DNA of 64,000 nucleotides from Thalassospira povalilytica. Its GTDB lineage: Bacteria > Pseudomonadota > Alphaproteobacteria > Rhodospirillales > Thalassospiraceae. The stretch spans positions 868,001 to 932,000 of the forward strand of contig NZ_PGTS01000001.1 of NCBI RefSeq assembly GCF_002844235.1. The letters are read 5' to 3'. The notes under the pieces were generated by a model. The model was not told where the DNA came from, did no database searches, and saw nothing but the letters and a program-made list of their open reading frames with translations. This document shows positions 19,168-28,007 of the stretch, in pieces. How positions within the stretch are numbered: position 1 is the first letter of the stretch; each line of letters opens with the position of its first letter. The position numbers were made by a program, and so were the translations under genes.

Positions 19168-20076
19168 TTATCTGTCTTTCGGATCAAGCGCATCGCGCAA
19201 ACCGTCACCGATGAAGTTGAAACAGAAAAGGGTGAGTGCCAGGAACAGGGCCGGATAGATCAGCATCCAGGTCGATGCTTCAATCACTTTGGCCCCTTCG
19301 GAAATCAGAACTCCCCAGCTGGTCAGCGGTTCCTGCACGCCCAGTCCAAGGAAGGACAGGAAGCTTTCGGTCAGGATGACCTGCGGGATGGTCAGGGTCA
19401 TATAGACAATCACCGGCCCCAGAACGTTGGGGATGATGTGCCGGAAAATGATCTTGAAGTTCGAAACACCCGTGGCGTGGGCGGCCTCGATAAATTCGCG
19501 ACGGCGCAGGGATAAGGTCTGACCGCGGACAATACGCGCCATGGTCAGCCATTCAACCGCACCAAGGGCGACAAAGATCAGGAAAATGTTTCGGCCAAAC
19601 ACCACCATCAACATGATGACAAAGAACATGAAGGGCAGGGAATAAAGCACATCGACAAAGCGCATCATGATGTTGTCGACCTTGCCGCCGAAATACCCGG
19701 CAACCGCGCCATAGGTCACCCCGATCGCCAGCGACACCGATGTCGCAAGCAGGCCGACCGCCAGTGAAACCCGCGCACCATACAGAACACGGATAAACAG
19801 ATCGCGCCCGTTGCCGTCGGTGCCAAAGATATGGCCGTTTTCCCAGTTCGGACCTTCCTGGATATAGCCCCAGTCGATCTGGTCATAGGCATAAGGACTA
19901 AGAAGCGGGGCAAAAATCGCCAGCAGGGTAATGATCCCCAGAATGATCATCGACCCCACAGCCGCCTTGTTGCGAAACAGGCGGATACGCGCATCCCGCC
20001 ACAGGCTGCGGCCTTCGATTTCCGCGGGCGCGCCTGCTGCTTCGAGCATTGCAGTCTTTTCAGATTTATTCATCAT
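19168..20076 (-). CDS. oppC: Oligopeptide ABC transporter permease OppC
   Basis: An inner-membrane permease of 302 aa with a short cytoplasmic N-terminus and about six helices. The EAA-type loop is EFIEAAHATGVSNFKIIFRHI, followed by PNVLGPVIVYMTL. The segment GTDGNGRDLFIRVLYGARVSL is typical of OppC/DppC. Its start codon overlaps the oppB stop (TGATG), so translation is coupled. Confidence 0.93.
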   Translation of the reverse strand: MMNKSEKTAMLEAAGAPAEIEGRSLWRDARIRLFRNKAAVGSMIILGIITLLAIFAPLLSPYAYDQIDWGYIQEGPNWENGHIFGTDGNGRDLFIRVLYGARVSLAVGLLATSVSLAIGVTYGAVAGYFGGKVDNIMMRFVDVLYSLPFMFFVIMLMVVFGRNIFLIFVALGAVEWLTMARIVRGQTLSLRRREFIEAAHATGVSNFKIIFRHIIPNVLGPVIVYMTLTIPQVILTESFLSFLGLGVQEPLTSWGVLISEGAKVIEASTWMLIYPALFLALTLFCFNFIGDGLRDALDPKDR

Positions 20077-20999
20077 CAGCGTGACTTCAATTTTGGATCA
20101 AGAAGGCCGTAAACCATATCGACCAGGAAATTCAGCATGATGATCATCACCGCATAGACAATGACCACGCCCATCACCAGCGGGTAGTCACGGTTGAGTG
20201 CCGCCTTGATGAAATAGGTGCCGATACCGGGCACGCCAAAGATGCTCTCGATCACCACCGATCCGGTCATCACAGCCGCGGTTGCCGGACCCAGATAGGA
20301 CACAACCGGCAAAAGTGCGCCTTTGATCGCATGACGATTGACGACAAGCGTTTCACGCAAACCCTTGGCGCGCGCGGTGCGGATATAGTTGGAATGCAGA
20401 ACCTCGACCATGGAGCCGCGGGTCAGACGCGCGATATAGGCAATCTGGGGCAGGGCAAGGGCAATGATCGGTAAAATCTTGTACTGGATTTCACCATCTC
20501 CCCATCCCGCCGTCGGCAGGATCGAAAGATACAGCCCGAACACCAGTGACAAAAGCGGTGCCATCACAAAGTTCGGAATGGCAATGCCGATCATGGCAAC
20601 GCCCATCACCGCAAAATCAACCGCACTGTTTTGCCGAAGGGCGGCATAGGTGCCAAATCCGACCCCGAAGACAAGGGCAATGGCAATTGCACTCAGTCCA
20701 AGCTGCATGGAGGCCGGCGCACCGGCCATGATCAGTTCGGCAACGCTGAAGTCGCGGATTTTGATCGATGGGCCAAAGTCGCCCTGAAACAGCTTTCCGA
20801 TATAGATCGCGTATTGTTCGATCAGCGGCTTATCAAGATCATAGGCCGCCTTGATGTTCTTTTCGATTTCGGGTGGCAATGCGCGTTCCTGATCGAACGG
20901 GCCGCCCGGTGCAATACGCATCATGAAAAAGGCCACCGTGATCACGATGAACAATGTCGGGATCGCGATCAACAGGCGCCGAATGGCGTAAGATAACAT
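20076..20999 (-). CDS. oppB: Oligopeptide ABC transporter permease OppB
   Basis: The partner permease (307 aa). It starts LSYAIRRLLIAIPTLFIVIT, the typical first helix of OppB/DppB, and has the periplasmic APGGPFDQERALPPEI segment. The EAA loop is NYIRTARAKGLRETLVV, followed by HAIKGALLPVVSYLG. It lies 81 nt downstream of oppA, with a hairpin in the gap. Confidence 0.93.
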   Translation of the reverse strand: MLSYAIRRLLIAIPTLFIVITVAFFMMRIAPGGPFDQERALPPEIEKNIKAAYDLDKPLIEQYAIYIGKLFQGDFGPSIKIRDFSVAELIMAGAPASMQLGLSAIAIALVFGVGFGTYAALRQNSAVDFAVMGVAMIGIAIPNFVMAPLLSLVFGLYLSILPTAGWGDGEIQYKILPIIALALPQIAYIARLTRGSMVEVLHSNYIRTARAKGLRETLVVNRHAIKGALLPVVSYLGPATAAVMTGSVVIESIFGVPGIGTYFIKAALNRDYPLVMGVVIVYAVMIIMLNFLVDMVYGLLDPKLKSR

Positions 21000-21030
21000 A
21001 ATTCTCTCTCATCCCCGTCGGGGTGGCCAC

Positions 21031-21062
21031 AGGCTGCGGGCGGGAGGAACACCACGCAGCCT
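21031..21062 (-). terminator. Hairpin between oppA and oppB, possible attenuator
   Basis: AGGCTGCG (21031-21038) pairs with CGCAGCCT (21055-21062). No T-run follows on the minus strand. Such intercistronic hairpins often protect the upstream binding-protein mRNA or reduce downstream expression; this role is inferred. Confidence 0.45.
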
Positions 21063-21080
21063 GCGACACGAAGTCAGGAT

Positions 21081-22715
21081 TTACTCGGCAATGTCGAGCC
21101 AGCGGGTCAGGTGGCGATCCGGGGCGTTATCGATCCAGCCCTTGATCTTTGGCGAGACAAGCTGTTTCGAGACATAGTAGTAAATGGGGATGTAAGGCTG
21201 TGCTTCCATCATGATGGCTTCGGCCTGATGCATCAGATCGGAACGCTTTTTAAGGTCGCCTTCCTTTTCGGCCGCCAGCATCAATTCGTTGTAACGCGGG
21301 TTGTCGAATGCGGAATAGTTCAGCGGCCCGGTGCGTTCTTCTGCCAGGAACAGGAAGTTCTGTGCATCGTTGTAATCGGCAATCCAGCCAGCGCGGGCGA
21401 CTTCAAAGTCACCAACTTTCAAATCGGCATAATGGATTTTGCCTTCGGAATTGAACAGTTCGGCTTCGACACCGATCTGTTTCCACATGTTCTGTGCGGC
21501 AATCGCGATACGCTTGTGGTTTTCCGATGTATTGTAACGCAGGGTGAATTTAAGCGGGTTGTCCGGACCGTAACCGGCTTCTGCCATCAGCTTTTTGGCT
21601 TCGGCAAGTTTTTCGGCATAGGGCAGGCCTTTCCACGAAACATAGGCCGGTTCCGTGTAGTTGCCGGTTCCCGGCGGAACAAAGGAATAGGCCGGCAATT
21701 CACCGGTCTTCAGGACCGCATCGGTAATGGCTTCGCGGTTGATCGCCAGTGAAAGCGCCTTGCGCACGCGGACATCCTTGAATTTGTCCTTATCAGTGCG
21801 GATCGCATAATAATAGATACCGGCATAAGGCGCGATGCGCAGGCTGTCTGCCAGATTGTCACGCAGCCATGAAATCTGTTCGGATGCGATGTCGCGCGCA
21901 ACGTCAAGTTCATCGGCACGGAAACGGTTCTGCATCGCGGTGCGATCTTCATAGGTGTAATAGATCACCTCGTCGATCGGAACATTGGCAGCATCATAGA
22001 ATTCTTCGTTCTTGACCAGTTTGGTGTGAACGTTCGGAAGCCACTCGACCAGTTTATACGCGCCATTGACCACGATATGTTCGGGCTTCACCCAGTCTTT
22101 GCCGTATTTTTCAACGACATGACGGGGAATGGCAAATGCGGTCTGGTGGGTAAGCTGTGCCAGGAAATAGGGGGCAGGTGCCGTCAGTTTGACTTCAAGG
22201 GTGTGATCGTCAATCGCCTTTACGCCAAGTTTGGCACCCTCTTTGCCGGTATTGACCGCCTCGGCACCTTCGATGATGTAAAGGAGGGATGCGTATTCCG
22301 CACCCAGTTCCGGATCAAGAAGGCGTTCCCAGCCGGCAATGAAATCCTGTGCGGTGACCGGCGTTCCATCCGACCAGTTATGGTCGCGGATTTTGAACGT
22401 ATAGGTCATGCCGTCTTCTGAAACCGTCCAGCTTTCTGCTGCACCGGCGACCGGCTGTCCATCCGGGCCATAGGTCAGAAGGCCAAGCGACATATCATCG
22501 GAGATACGGCTGGTCTGAATGGTGGAGATAAAATGCGGATCCATCGACTGGGGCTCGCCGTCATTGCCGATGCGCAGGATTTTTTCAGCCTGGGCATGGG
22601 TACTCGACAGCATGGTCATGGAGCCCGCAATCAAGGCTGTCCCAAGGACAAAGGCACGTGAGGATTTCAGTAATCCGTTCACGAGACCTTTTGCAGTCTT
22701 CGTGTTTTCTGACAT
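21081..22715 (-). CDS. oppA: Oligopeptide-binding protein OppA
   Basis: The periplasmic solute-binding protein (SBP_bac_5) of the peptide importer. The start at 22715 (544 aa) is chosen for AGGGAG nine nt upstream. A long signal peptide (about 1-43, ending THAQA) precedes the mature start EKILRIGNDGEPQSMDPHF. GTPVTAQDFIAGWERLLDP and VRKALSLAINREAITDAVL are typical of the family. It is the first gene of the operon, preceded by two palindromes in its upstream region. Peptides are the likely ligand; exact specificity is unknown. Confidence 0.93.
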   Translation of the reverse strand: MSENTKTAKGLVNGLLKSSRAFVLGTALIAGSMTMLSSTHAQAEKILRIGNDGEPQSMDPHFISTIQTSRISDDMSLGLLTYGPDGQPVAGAAESWTVSEDGMTYTFKIRDHNWSDGTPVTAQDFIAGWERLLDPELGAEYASLLYIIEGAEAVNTGKEGAKLGVKAIDDHTLEVKLTAPAPYFLAQLTHQTAFAIPRHVVEKYGKDWVKPEHIVVNGAYKLVEWLPNVHTKLVKNEEFYDAANVPIDEVIYYTYEDRTAMQNRFRADELDVARDIASEQISWLRDNLADSLRIAPYAGIYYYAIRTDKDKFKDVRVRKALSLAINREAITDAVLKTGELPAYSFVPPGTGNYTEPAYVSWKGLPYAEKLAEAKKLMAEAGYGPDNPLKFTLRYNTSENHKRIAIAAQNMWKQIGVEAELFNSEGKIHYADLKVGDFEVARAGWIADYNDAQNFLFLAEERTGPLNYSAFDNPRYNELMLAAEKEGDLKKRSDLMHQAEAIMMEAQPYIPIYYYVSKQLVSPKIKGWIDNAPDRHLTRWLDIAE

Positions 22716-22746
22716 GTGTGATGTCTCCCTCAACAATTATGATTTG

Positions 22747-22779
22747 TTGCGTACGTACTCCCTGAAAGTACGTACGCAA
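22747..22779. repeat. 13-bp perfect inverted repeat upstream of oppA
   Basis: TTGCGTACGTACT (22747-22759) and AGTACGTACGCAA (22767-22779) enclose 7 nt. It ends 31 bp before the oppA start codon, so it could be an operator or an mRNA leader hairpin. Confidence 0.75.
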
Positions 22780-22850
22780 AAATACTGAGGCTGCCATGCG
22801 TCAACTGCAAGTCAGATTTCACTTTATTGACGCAATTGGTCGAAATTTGC

Positions 22851-22868
22851 GCATTTTTATAAAAATGC
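22851..22868. promoter_or_regulatory. 18-bp perfect A/T-rich palindrome
   Basis: GCATTTTTATAAAAATGC reads the same on both strands. It lies 136 bp upstream of oppA. Operator function is inferred from symmetry only. Confidence 0.45.
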
Positions 22869-23107
22869 AGGTGATTTTTTGCGTGATGAGCAAATTATGC
22901 CCAATTTTGTGCGGTCCAATTTCCAGATTGGTTCGATTGGCCGGAAACCTGTTTATTGGTGTGTTTCCGGCTGGTTTTTGTGCCCAGGGTTGTGGGGTGT
23001 GGTGTGAAATACTTCACATTCAAGGGTTTGGGCATGATCGGGGATGGTCGAATCGGCCCTTTGGCGGGATGATTCGTGTCACTGCGTGATGCAGTAATCT
23101 CGCATTT

Positions 23108-23119
23108 GTTATTAATAAC
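23108..23119. promoter_or_regulatory. A/T-rich palindrome, possible Fur-like operator
   Basis: GTTATTAATAAC is a perfect 12-bp palindrome 73 bp upstream of the sigma-factor start. Position and composition suit a Fur-type site, which would be expected for a FecI-like gene, but it does not match a consensus closely. Confidence 0.35.
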
Positions 23120-23192
23120 TATTTGCAATTAGGCACGATTGGTGTATTTGCTGGCTACTCGCCCATGCAGCCCTCCCAGTCATTGCTTATTC

Positions 23193-23717
23193 ATGCTTTC
23201 ACCCACAGGTTTCCGAAACAGTCTGCTTGCTGATTTTGAACAGGAGCGCGAAAGCCTGTTGCGTCTTGCTGCCCGTAAAATCGGGGATGTCGAGGAAGCG
23301 CACGACATCGTTCAGGATGCCTTTGTTCGCGTGGCTGGCGCATCGGTGCAATCGGTTGAAGACGGACCGGCATATTTGCGCACCATCGTGATCAATCTGG
23401 TGCGTGACCGGATGCGCAGGCGCAAGGTGGCGGGGCATGTTGTGGACAGCCAGCAAGAAACCAATCCGATCGAATGGGCGGCGTCAGACACACCATCGCC
23501 AGAACAGATCATCTATCATCGTCAACGTCTTGGTGCCTTTGAACAGGCGCTAAAAAGTCTGAGTCCGCGATCACGTGAAGTCTTCATCTTGCGTAAGTTG
23601 CATGGTAAGAGCCATGATGAAATCGCATCGGTGACAGGCCTGTCACAATCCGCGATCGAAAAGCACCTTTACCGGGCTTTGACCGCGTGCCGCGATATCC
23701 TGAAAAACTTCGACTAG
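23193..23717 (+). CDS. FecI-like ECF sigma factor
   Basis: A 174-aa extracytoplasmic-function sigma factor. Region 2 is seen as ESLLRLAARKIGDVEEAHDI and VQDAFVRV, and region 4 as LSPRSREVFILRKLHGKSHDEIASVTGLS followed by IEKHLYRAL, the FecI pattern. The ATG at 23193 is preferred over an upstream frame start at 23139 because it gives the usual family length. It is followed 3 nt later by the FecR gene and then a TonB-dependent receptor, so it should direct transcription of that receptor when the outer-membrane signal arrives. Confidence 0.9.
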   Translation: MLSPTGFRNSLLADFEQERESLLRLAARKIGDVEEAHDIVQDAFVRVAGASVQSVEDGPAYLRTIVINLVRDRMRRRKVAGHVVDSQQETNPIEWAASDTPSPEQIIYHRQRLGAFEQALKSLSPRSREVFILRKLHGKSHDEIASVTGLSQSAIEKHLYRALTACRDILKNFD

Positions 23718-23720
23718 GCG

Positions 23721-24893
23721 ATGGTTGTGAACGATAAACCACAATTTCAGGATCAGGACACGAGTATCGGTGATCAGCCGGACCGTGACCAGATCACGGC
23801 GGTACAGCCATCTGATGAACTGATCGATCAAGCCATCGCCTGGCACGCCAAGGCAGGTATTGATGATCGGGCGTCGCCTGTATATGCGGCCTATCAGGAC
23901 TGGTGTGCCCAAAGCCCGGCGCATCAGAAGGCCGCAGACAAAGTCAGCGCCTTTATGGTCGATGACGGCTTCAATGTTGTCTTGTCGCGGATGGAGGCGG
24001 AACTCGCCTCATCAACAGCGGGGGATGCCGATCAGCCCGGTTTGATCTCTGCCCCGAACGGTGACAGGTCGGCGGATGCTTCCGGCCCGCATCGGGGCTT
24101 GCGCCATCCGTATCGCAAATCACGCCCAATGTCACAAACCTCTGCGCGCCCGGTGGGGCGCCGTCGCGCCGGCGGGTTGATCGGTATGCTTGCCGCTGCG
24201 TGTTGTGTGGTTGTGCTGGCTGTGGTCGGGGTGGAAGTCTTTGCGCCCGCGCCAAACGGTCAGCAATTGGTGGCGACCCGTAACATTGTCGATGAAACCT
24301 TGCCCGATGGCAGCCAGCTTACCCTTGCACCCGGCACGGCTTTGACCTGGTCACTGACCAATTCCGAAAGACGGATCGATCTCGAAGAAGGGGCCGTGAC
24401 CATCAAGGCCGCACATGACACGGCGCGCCCCTTGGTCGTTCATACCGCGATCAGCGATGTGACGGTTGTCGGAACCCGTTTCATCGTCATCAGCGATCAG
24501 GACAGCAATGAAGTCGGCGTTGCAGAAGGCATCGTCAGAGTCCGCGAACGTCAAACCGGCCAGCATAGCGAAGTGACCCTTACAGCCGGGCAGGGGCTTG
24601 TCGTTGATCCATCGGGTAAATTTGTGCGCCGTGATGTGACCGAAGGACAAATTGACAATGTCGCAAAAGGCTGGCGGGTCTTTTCACCCAAATCGCTGGG
24701 CGATGTTGCTGCAGCCATCCGGCGTCAAAGCGGGGTCAATTTGCTGATTGATCCGTCGATTGCCGGTCTTGATGTCCGTGGCCGGTTCAATCTTGTAGAT
24801 GACGAACAGTCCATCGGGCTTTTGGTGCAGTCGCTCGGACTGAACCGCTATGATTTGCCATTCGGGTATGTCCTGCTGACCAGCCGGGGGTGA
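23721..24893 (+). CDS. FecR-like anti-sigma factor / sigma regulator
   Basis: An inner-membrane regulator of 390 aa. The cytoplasmic N-terminal DUF4880 region reads AIAWHAKAGIDDRASPVYAAYQDW and SPAHQKAADKV; one transmembrane helix spans about 151-173 (GGLIGMLAAACCVVVLAVVG). The periplasmic FecR domain follows (LPDGSQLTLAPGTAL, VVGTRFIV). The C-terminus (about 318-390) is STN-like, with LGDVAAAIRRQSGVNLLIDP. It would hold or activate the sigma factor according to contact with the receptor's STN domain. Confidence 0.9.
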   Translation: MVVNDKPQFQDQDTSIGDQPDRDQITAVQPSDELIDQAIAWHAKAGIDDRASPVYAAYQDWCAQSPAHQKAADKVSAFMVDDGFNVVLSRMEAELASSTAGDADQPGLISAPNGDRSADASGPHRGLRHPYRKSRPMSQTSARPVGRRRAGGLIGMLAAACCVVVLAVVGVEVFAPAPNGQQLVATRNIVDETLPDGSQLTLAPGTALTWSLTNSERRIDLEEGAVTIKAAHDTARPLVVHTAISDVTVVGTRFIVISDQDSNEVGVAEGIVRVRERQTGQHSEVTLTAGQGLVVDPSGKFVRRDVTEGQIDNVAKGWRVFSPKSLGDVAAAIRRQSGVNLLIDPSIAGLDVRGRFNLVDDEQSIGLLVQSLGLNRYDLPFGYVLLTSRG

Positions 24894-25036
24894 TCCCCGG
24901 TTCGGTGCATTTGCGCCCTGTTTAGACACCCGTCTGTTTTTCCGACTTTAAAATGAAATAAATTCTGTCCGGTTTGTCATTTGGCCTGCGTCCATATTTG
25001 CGAGTGATACGCAATAACGTTTTTGGATGCCATCAG

Positions 25037-27940
25037 ATGATCATGAAGAACGGACTTTTAACCCCGGCAACAATTTGCTCCGGGGCAGGGCACAATACCG
25101 CCCGAAGTCTGAAATTACGCTTGGCATATGCAACACTTCTGGTCAGTTGTTTTGGCATTCCGGCCCATGCACAAACCGGCCCGACACCGCAAACGGATCA
25201 GGCAGTCCCGGTCGCCCAACAGGATCAACCCGCCCCGATATTCCAGTTTGATATTCCGTCACTTCCGTTGATGCAGGCCCTTGAACGGGTATCCGAACTG
25301 ACAGGTACGGCCTATTCCGCGGTTGCCGATGTCAATCTGGCACAGGACGGCAATGCCATTTCCGGGCGCTTTGATCTGCAATCAGCCCTTCAGACATTGT
25401 TTGATGGAACCGATCTGACCTTTTCGCTGACGGATGGGCAGATCGTGATCCTCAAACGCGTTGACGCGCAGTCGACAGGCGGTACGACAACCGCCCCGAT
25501 CGTTGTCCAAGGCAGTCAATCACCCGGTATCGCACTTGGCAGCGGAGCAGACAGCGGATCAACCGTTTACGGCGAACAGCTGATCAAGGGATTTGTTCAG
25601 GGCAATAACGATCCGAACATGGTGTTTCGTGCCAATCCGAATGTTCAATATGTCGTTCAGGGGCAGCGCGACGAAGACGGTGCCAGCGCAACCGCCGAAC
25701 AGGACCTTCGTCCGCAGACATTAAGCATATCGGGCGGGGCAATTGATCAGAACAATATCCGGCTTGACGGTGTTGGTATCAATTCGCTGGGCGGTACGGA
25801 TACAAGCTATAATGGCGAAAGCAACCTGCCCGATGATGATAAAAACTCGATCAATGCCGATGACCTGTACGGGTTGCATCCGCAAAGTGTTTATGTCGAT
25901 GCCTCCATCTTCAAACAGGCAGAAATTATCGACAGCAACGTGTCGGCAAAATATGGCGGGTTCCAGGGCGGCGTAATCAATTACGAAGTCATGGATCCAA
26001 GCGACAGGCCGACATTTTCCGCCAATATCAGCCGTACGGGTTCAAACTGGACCGAATACCACCTGAAATCAGATGAAACGCCTGATGCGACTGCACGCGA
26101 ACCCCGTTTCACCAAGCTTATGTACGGGACGTCGGCCAGCGGCCCGGTTGCCGATCAGTGGGGGGTTGTGGTGTCGGCCGGACGCAAAACCGCAGAAGCC
26201 ACAAAATATGCTGGCGATGATTATTATGGTCGGGAAGTCTCGACCGAAAGCACTGCTGACAATGTGCTGGGCAAGCTACAGTTCAAAGGCAATGACGGCA
26301 TCAAGCTGACAACCCAGCTTGTCTATGCCCCTTATAGCCAGGAATGGGAAGCGGCTGAAAACTATAACAGCAAGATGGATGTTACCGGCGACGGGCTTAG
26401 CACCTATGTCGGGTTGGAAATGCCGATTGAATATGATGGTTATGGCCTTTCCAATCTGAAACTCGATACCCGTCTGTCGTTCAATACATCGGAAAATGCC
26501 CGTGAATCCGAAAGCAATGTGCGTCGGCAAATCCGGTCCGGTGTTGCCGGATCGGCCTATGAAAACCTGTGTGATGCAACGAACTGTTATGACGGTTGGT
26601 ATGGCGATCTGACCCAGACGGAACAGGATCTTGGCTATACGACGGATCTTACCGGTAATCTTGGAAACGGTGACATTCTGGTGGGGGCGGATCTTCATTC
26701 GATCCGCGCTAACCGTCGTCGTCCCGAAGATGTCTATTATTATTATTCGACCTCGGTAAATTCCGCGATTGTCTGTGCCGATGCCGATGATCCCGCCTGT
26801 GATGACGGTGACCAGGTATCGAGACGACGCGTCCATTATGATGCCTTTTCCGGAACGGCAAGTTTTTCCACGGCGGCTCTTTATGCCGAATATGGCATGA
26901 ATTTTGACAACGTTCCGTTCGGTGAAGTCGAAGTTCGTCCGGGCTTGCGGCTGGAACGTGAAACGTTTCTGGGCAATACCAATCTGGCACCGCGTTTTAA
27001 CGCCACGTATTACACCGACTGGGATGTCAGTTTCACAGCGGGCTGGAACCGGTATTACGCGGCGAACATGCTAAGCTACGCATTGCGGGACGCCACACCA
27101 AGCACAACAGTGGAAAACCGCACCGGAACGACCAGCGGCGTAGATATCATCTATTCCGACGACTGGTCGTATCTGTCATCGGGCAACAAATACAACTTCA
27201 AGGGATCTGACCTTAAAACCCCGTTTACGGATGAACGCATGGCGGCGGTAACGTTCCCTTTGCCGTTCCTGGGCGGAAACACCCGCCTGAAATGGGTCGA
27301 ACGCAAAGGACGTGAACAGTTCTCGCGCGATTCCACAGACAGCAGTCTTTCGACCTATACACTGTCGAACGAAGGATCGAGTTCCTATTCTTCCTACTCG
27401 ATGGAATGGAGCAAAAAAATCGGAACCGACCCGTGGGGTGGTCAGCACGCCTTTAGCATCAATGGCCAGTATTCCGAACGTCAGACATCCAACAATACCT
27501 ACTACGCCACCAGCGACGAGACCGAGGGTGCCTATTACAATGGCAACGTGATTCCGACCATGGATCTCGGTGTTCTGACGGGCAATCTCGATGAGCCGAT
27601 CTTCGTTAATGTCAGCCTGTATTCCAGCTATCTCGACGATACCCTGCGCACTGGACTGGTTGGCCGCTACACCACGGGATATGACACCATCACCGATAGC
27701 GGGTCCGACATCACCATCAATGGCGAGACTTATGACATTTATGAAGACGGCTATAACAAGGCCCGTTTCGATCTTGATATGTCGCTCGATTATGACGTCA
27801 TCCGCGAAGACAACCGCGTCCTGACGCTAAATGCCTCGATTGACAATGTGCTCAATCGTGGTGGTGGTCACACGCTTTCTGCATCAACCCCCTATCGCAA
27901 GGGCCGGGCTTTCTGGCTTGGCCTGACTTACACCTATTGA
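25037..27940 (+). CDS. TonB-dependent transducer-type outer-membrane receptor
   Basis: A 967-aa receptor from the ATG at 25037. A long signal peptide ends near PAHAQ (about 45). Residues about 70-141 form an STN signalling domain (FDIPSLPLMQALERVSELTG to DGQIVILKR), followed by a TonB-box-like APIVVQG (153-159), a plug domain (SGGAIDQNNIRLDGVGIN, AKYGGFQGGVINYEV) and a C-terminal barrel ending in LTYTY with a terminal aromatic residue. The STN domain pairs it with the preceding sigma/FecR genes. The barrel is rich in Tyr, Asp, Ser and Thr. The ligand is unknown; an iron chelate is the default guess, a protein or peptide is possible given the next gene. Confidence 0.9.
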   Translation: MIMKNGLLTPATICSGAGHNTARSLKLRLAYATLLVSCFGIPAHAQTGPTPQTDQAVPVAQQDQPAPIFQFDIPSLPLMQALERVSELTGTAYSAVADVNLAQDGNAISGRFDLQSALQTLFDGTDLTFSLTDGQIVILKRVDAQSTGGTTTAPIVVQGSQSPGIALGSGADSGSTVYGEQLIKGFVQGNNDPNMVFRANPNVQYVVQGQRDEDGASATAEQDLRPQTLSISGGAIDQNNIRLDGVGINSLGGTDTSYNGESNLPDDDKNSINADDLYGLHPQSVYVDASIFKQAEIIDSNVSAKYGGFQGGVINYEVMDPSDRPTFSANISRTGSNWTEYHLKSDETPDATAREPRFTKLMYGTSASGPVADQWGVVVSAGRKTAEATKYAGDDYYGREVSTESTADNVLGKLQFKGNDGIKLTTQLVYAPYSQEWEAAENYNSKMDVTGDGLSTYVGLEMPIEYDGYGLSNLKLDTRLSFNTSENARESESNVRRQIRSGVAGSAYENLCDATNCYDGWYGDLTQTEQDLGYTTDLTGNLGNGDILVGADLHSIRANRRRPEDVYYYYSTSVNSAIVCADADDPACDDGDQVSRRRVHYDAFSGTASFSTAALYAEYGMNFDNVPFGEVEVRPGLRLERETFLGNTNLAPRFNATYYTDWDVSFTAGWNRYYAANMLSYALRDATPSTTVENRTGTTSGVDIIYSDDWSYLSSGNKYNFKGSDLKTPFTDERMAAVTFPLPFLGGNTRLKWVERKGREQFSRDSTDSSLSTYTLSNEGSSSYSSYSMEWSKKIGTDPWGGQHAFSINGQYSERQTSNNTYYATSDETEGAYYNGNVIPTMDLGVLTGNLDEPIFVNVSLYSSYLDDTLRTGLVGRYTTGYDTITDSGSDITINGETYDIYEDGYNKARFDLDMSLDYDVIREDNRVLTLNASIDNVLNRGGGHTLSASTPYRKGRAFWLGLTYTY

Positions 27941-28007
27941 ATTTTCCACAATCGGCGCGCTGGCACTTTGCTGGCGTGCCTTTCTTTGTTTCAAGGGAAA
28001 ACCCGCA

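Larger units (their letters stand above)
22716..23192. promoter_or_regulatory. oppA / ECF sigma factor divergent intergenic region
   Basis: These 477 bp contain no supported gene. They hold a 13-bp inverted repeat next to oppA, an 18-bp perfect palindrome (22851-22868), a 9-bp stem-loop GCCGGAAAC/GTTTCCGGC (22940-22948/22963-22971) and an A/T-rich 12-bp palindrome close to the sigma-factor gene. The density of symmetric sequences suggests regulation of one or both flanking operons. Confidence 0.5.
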
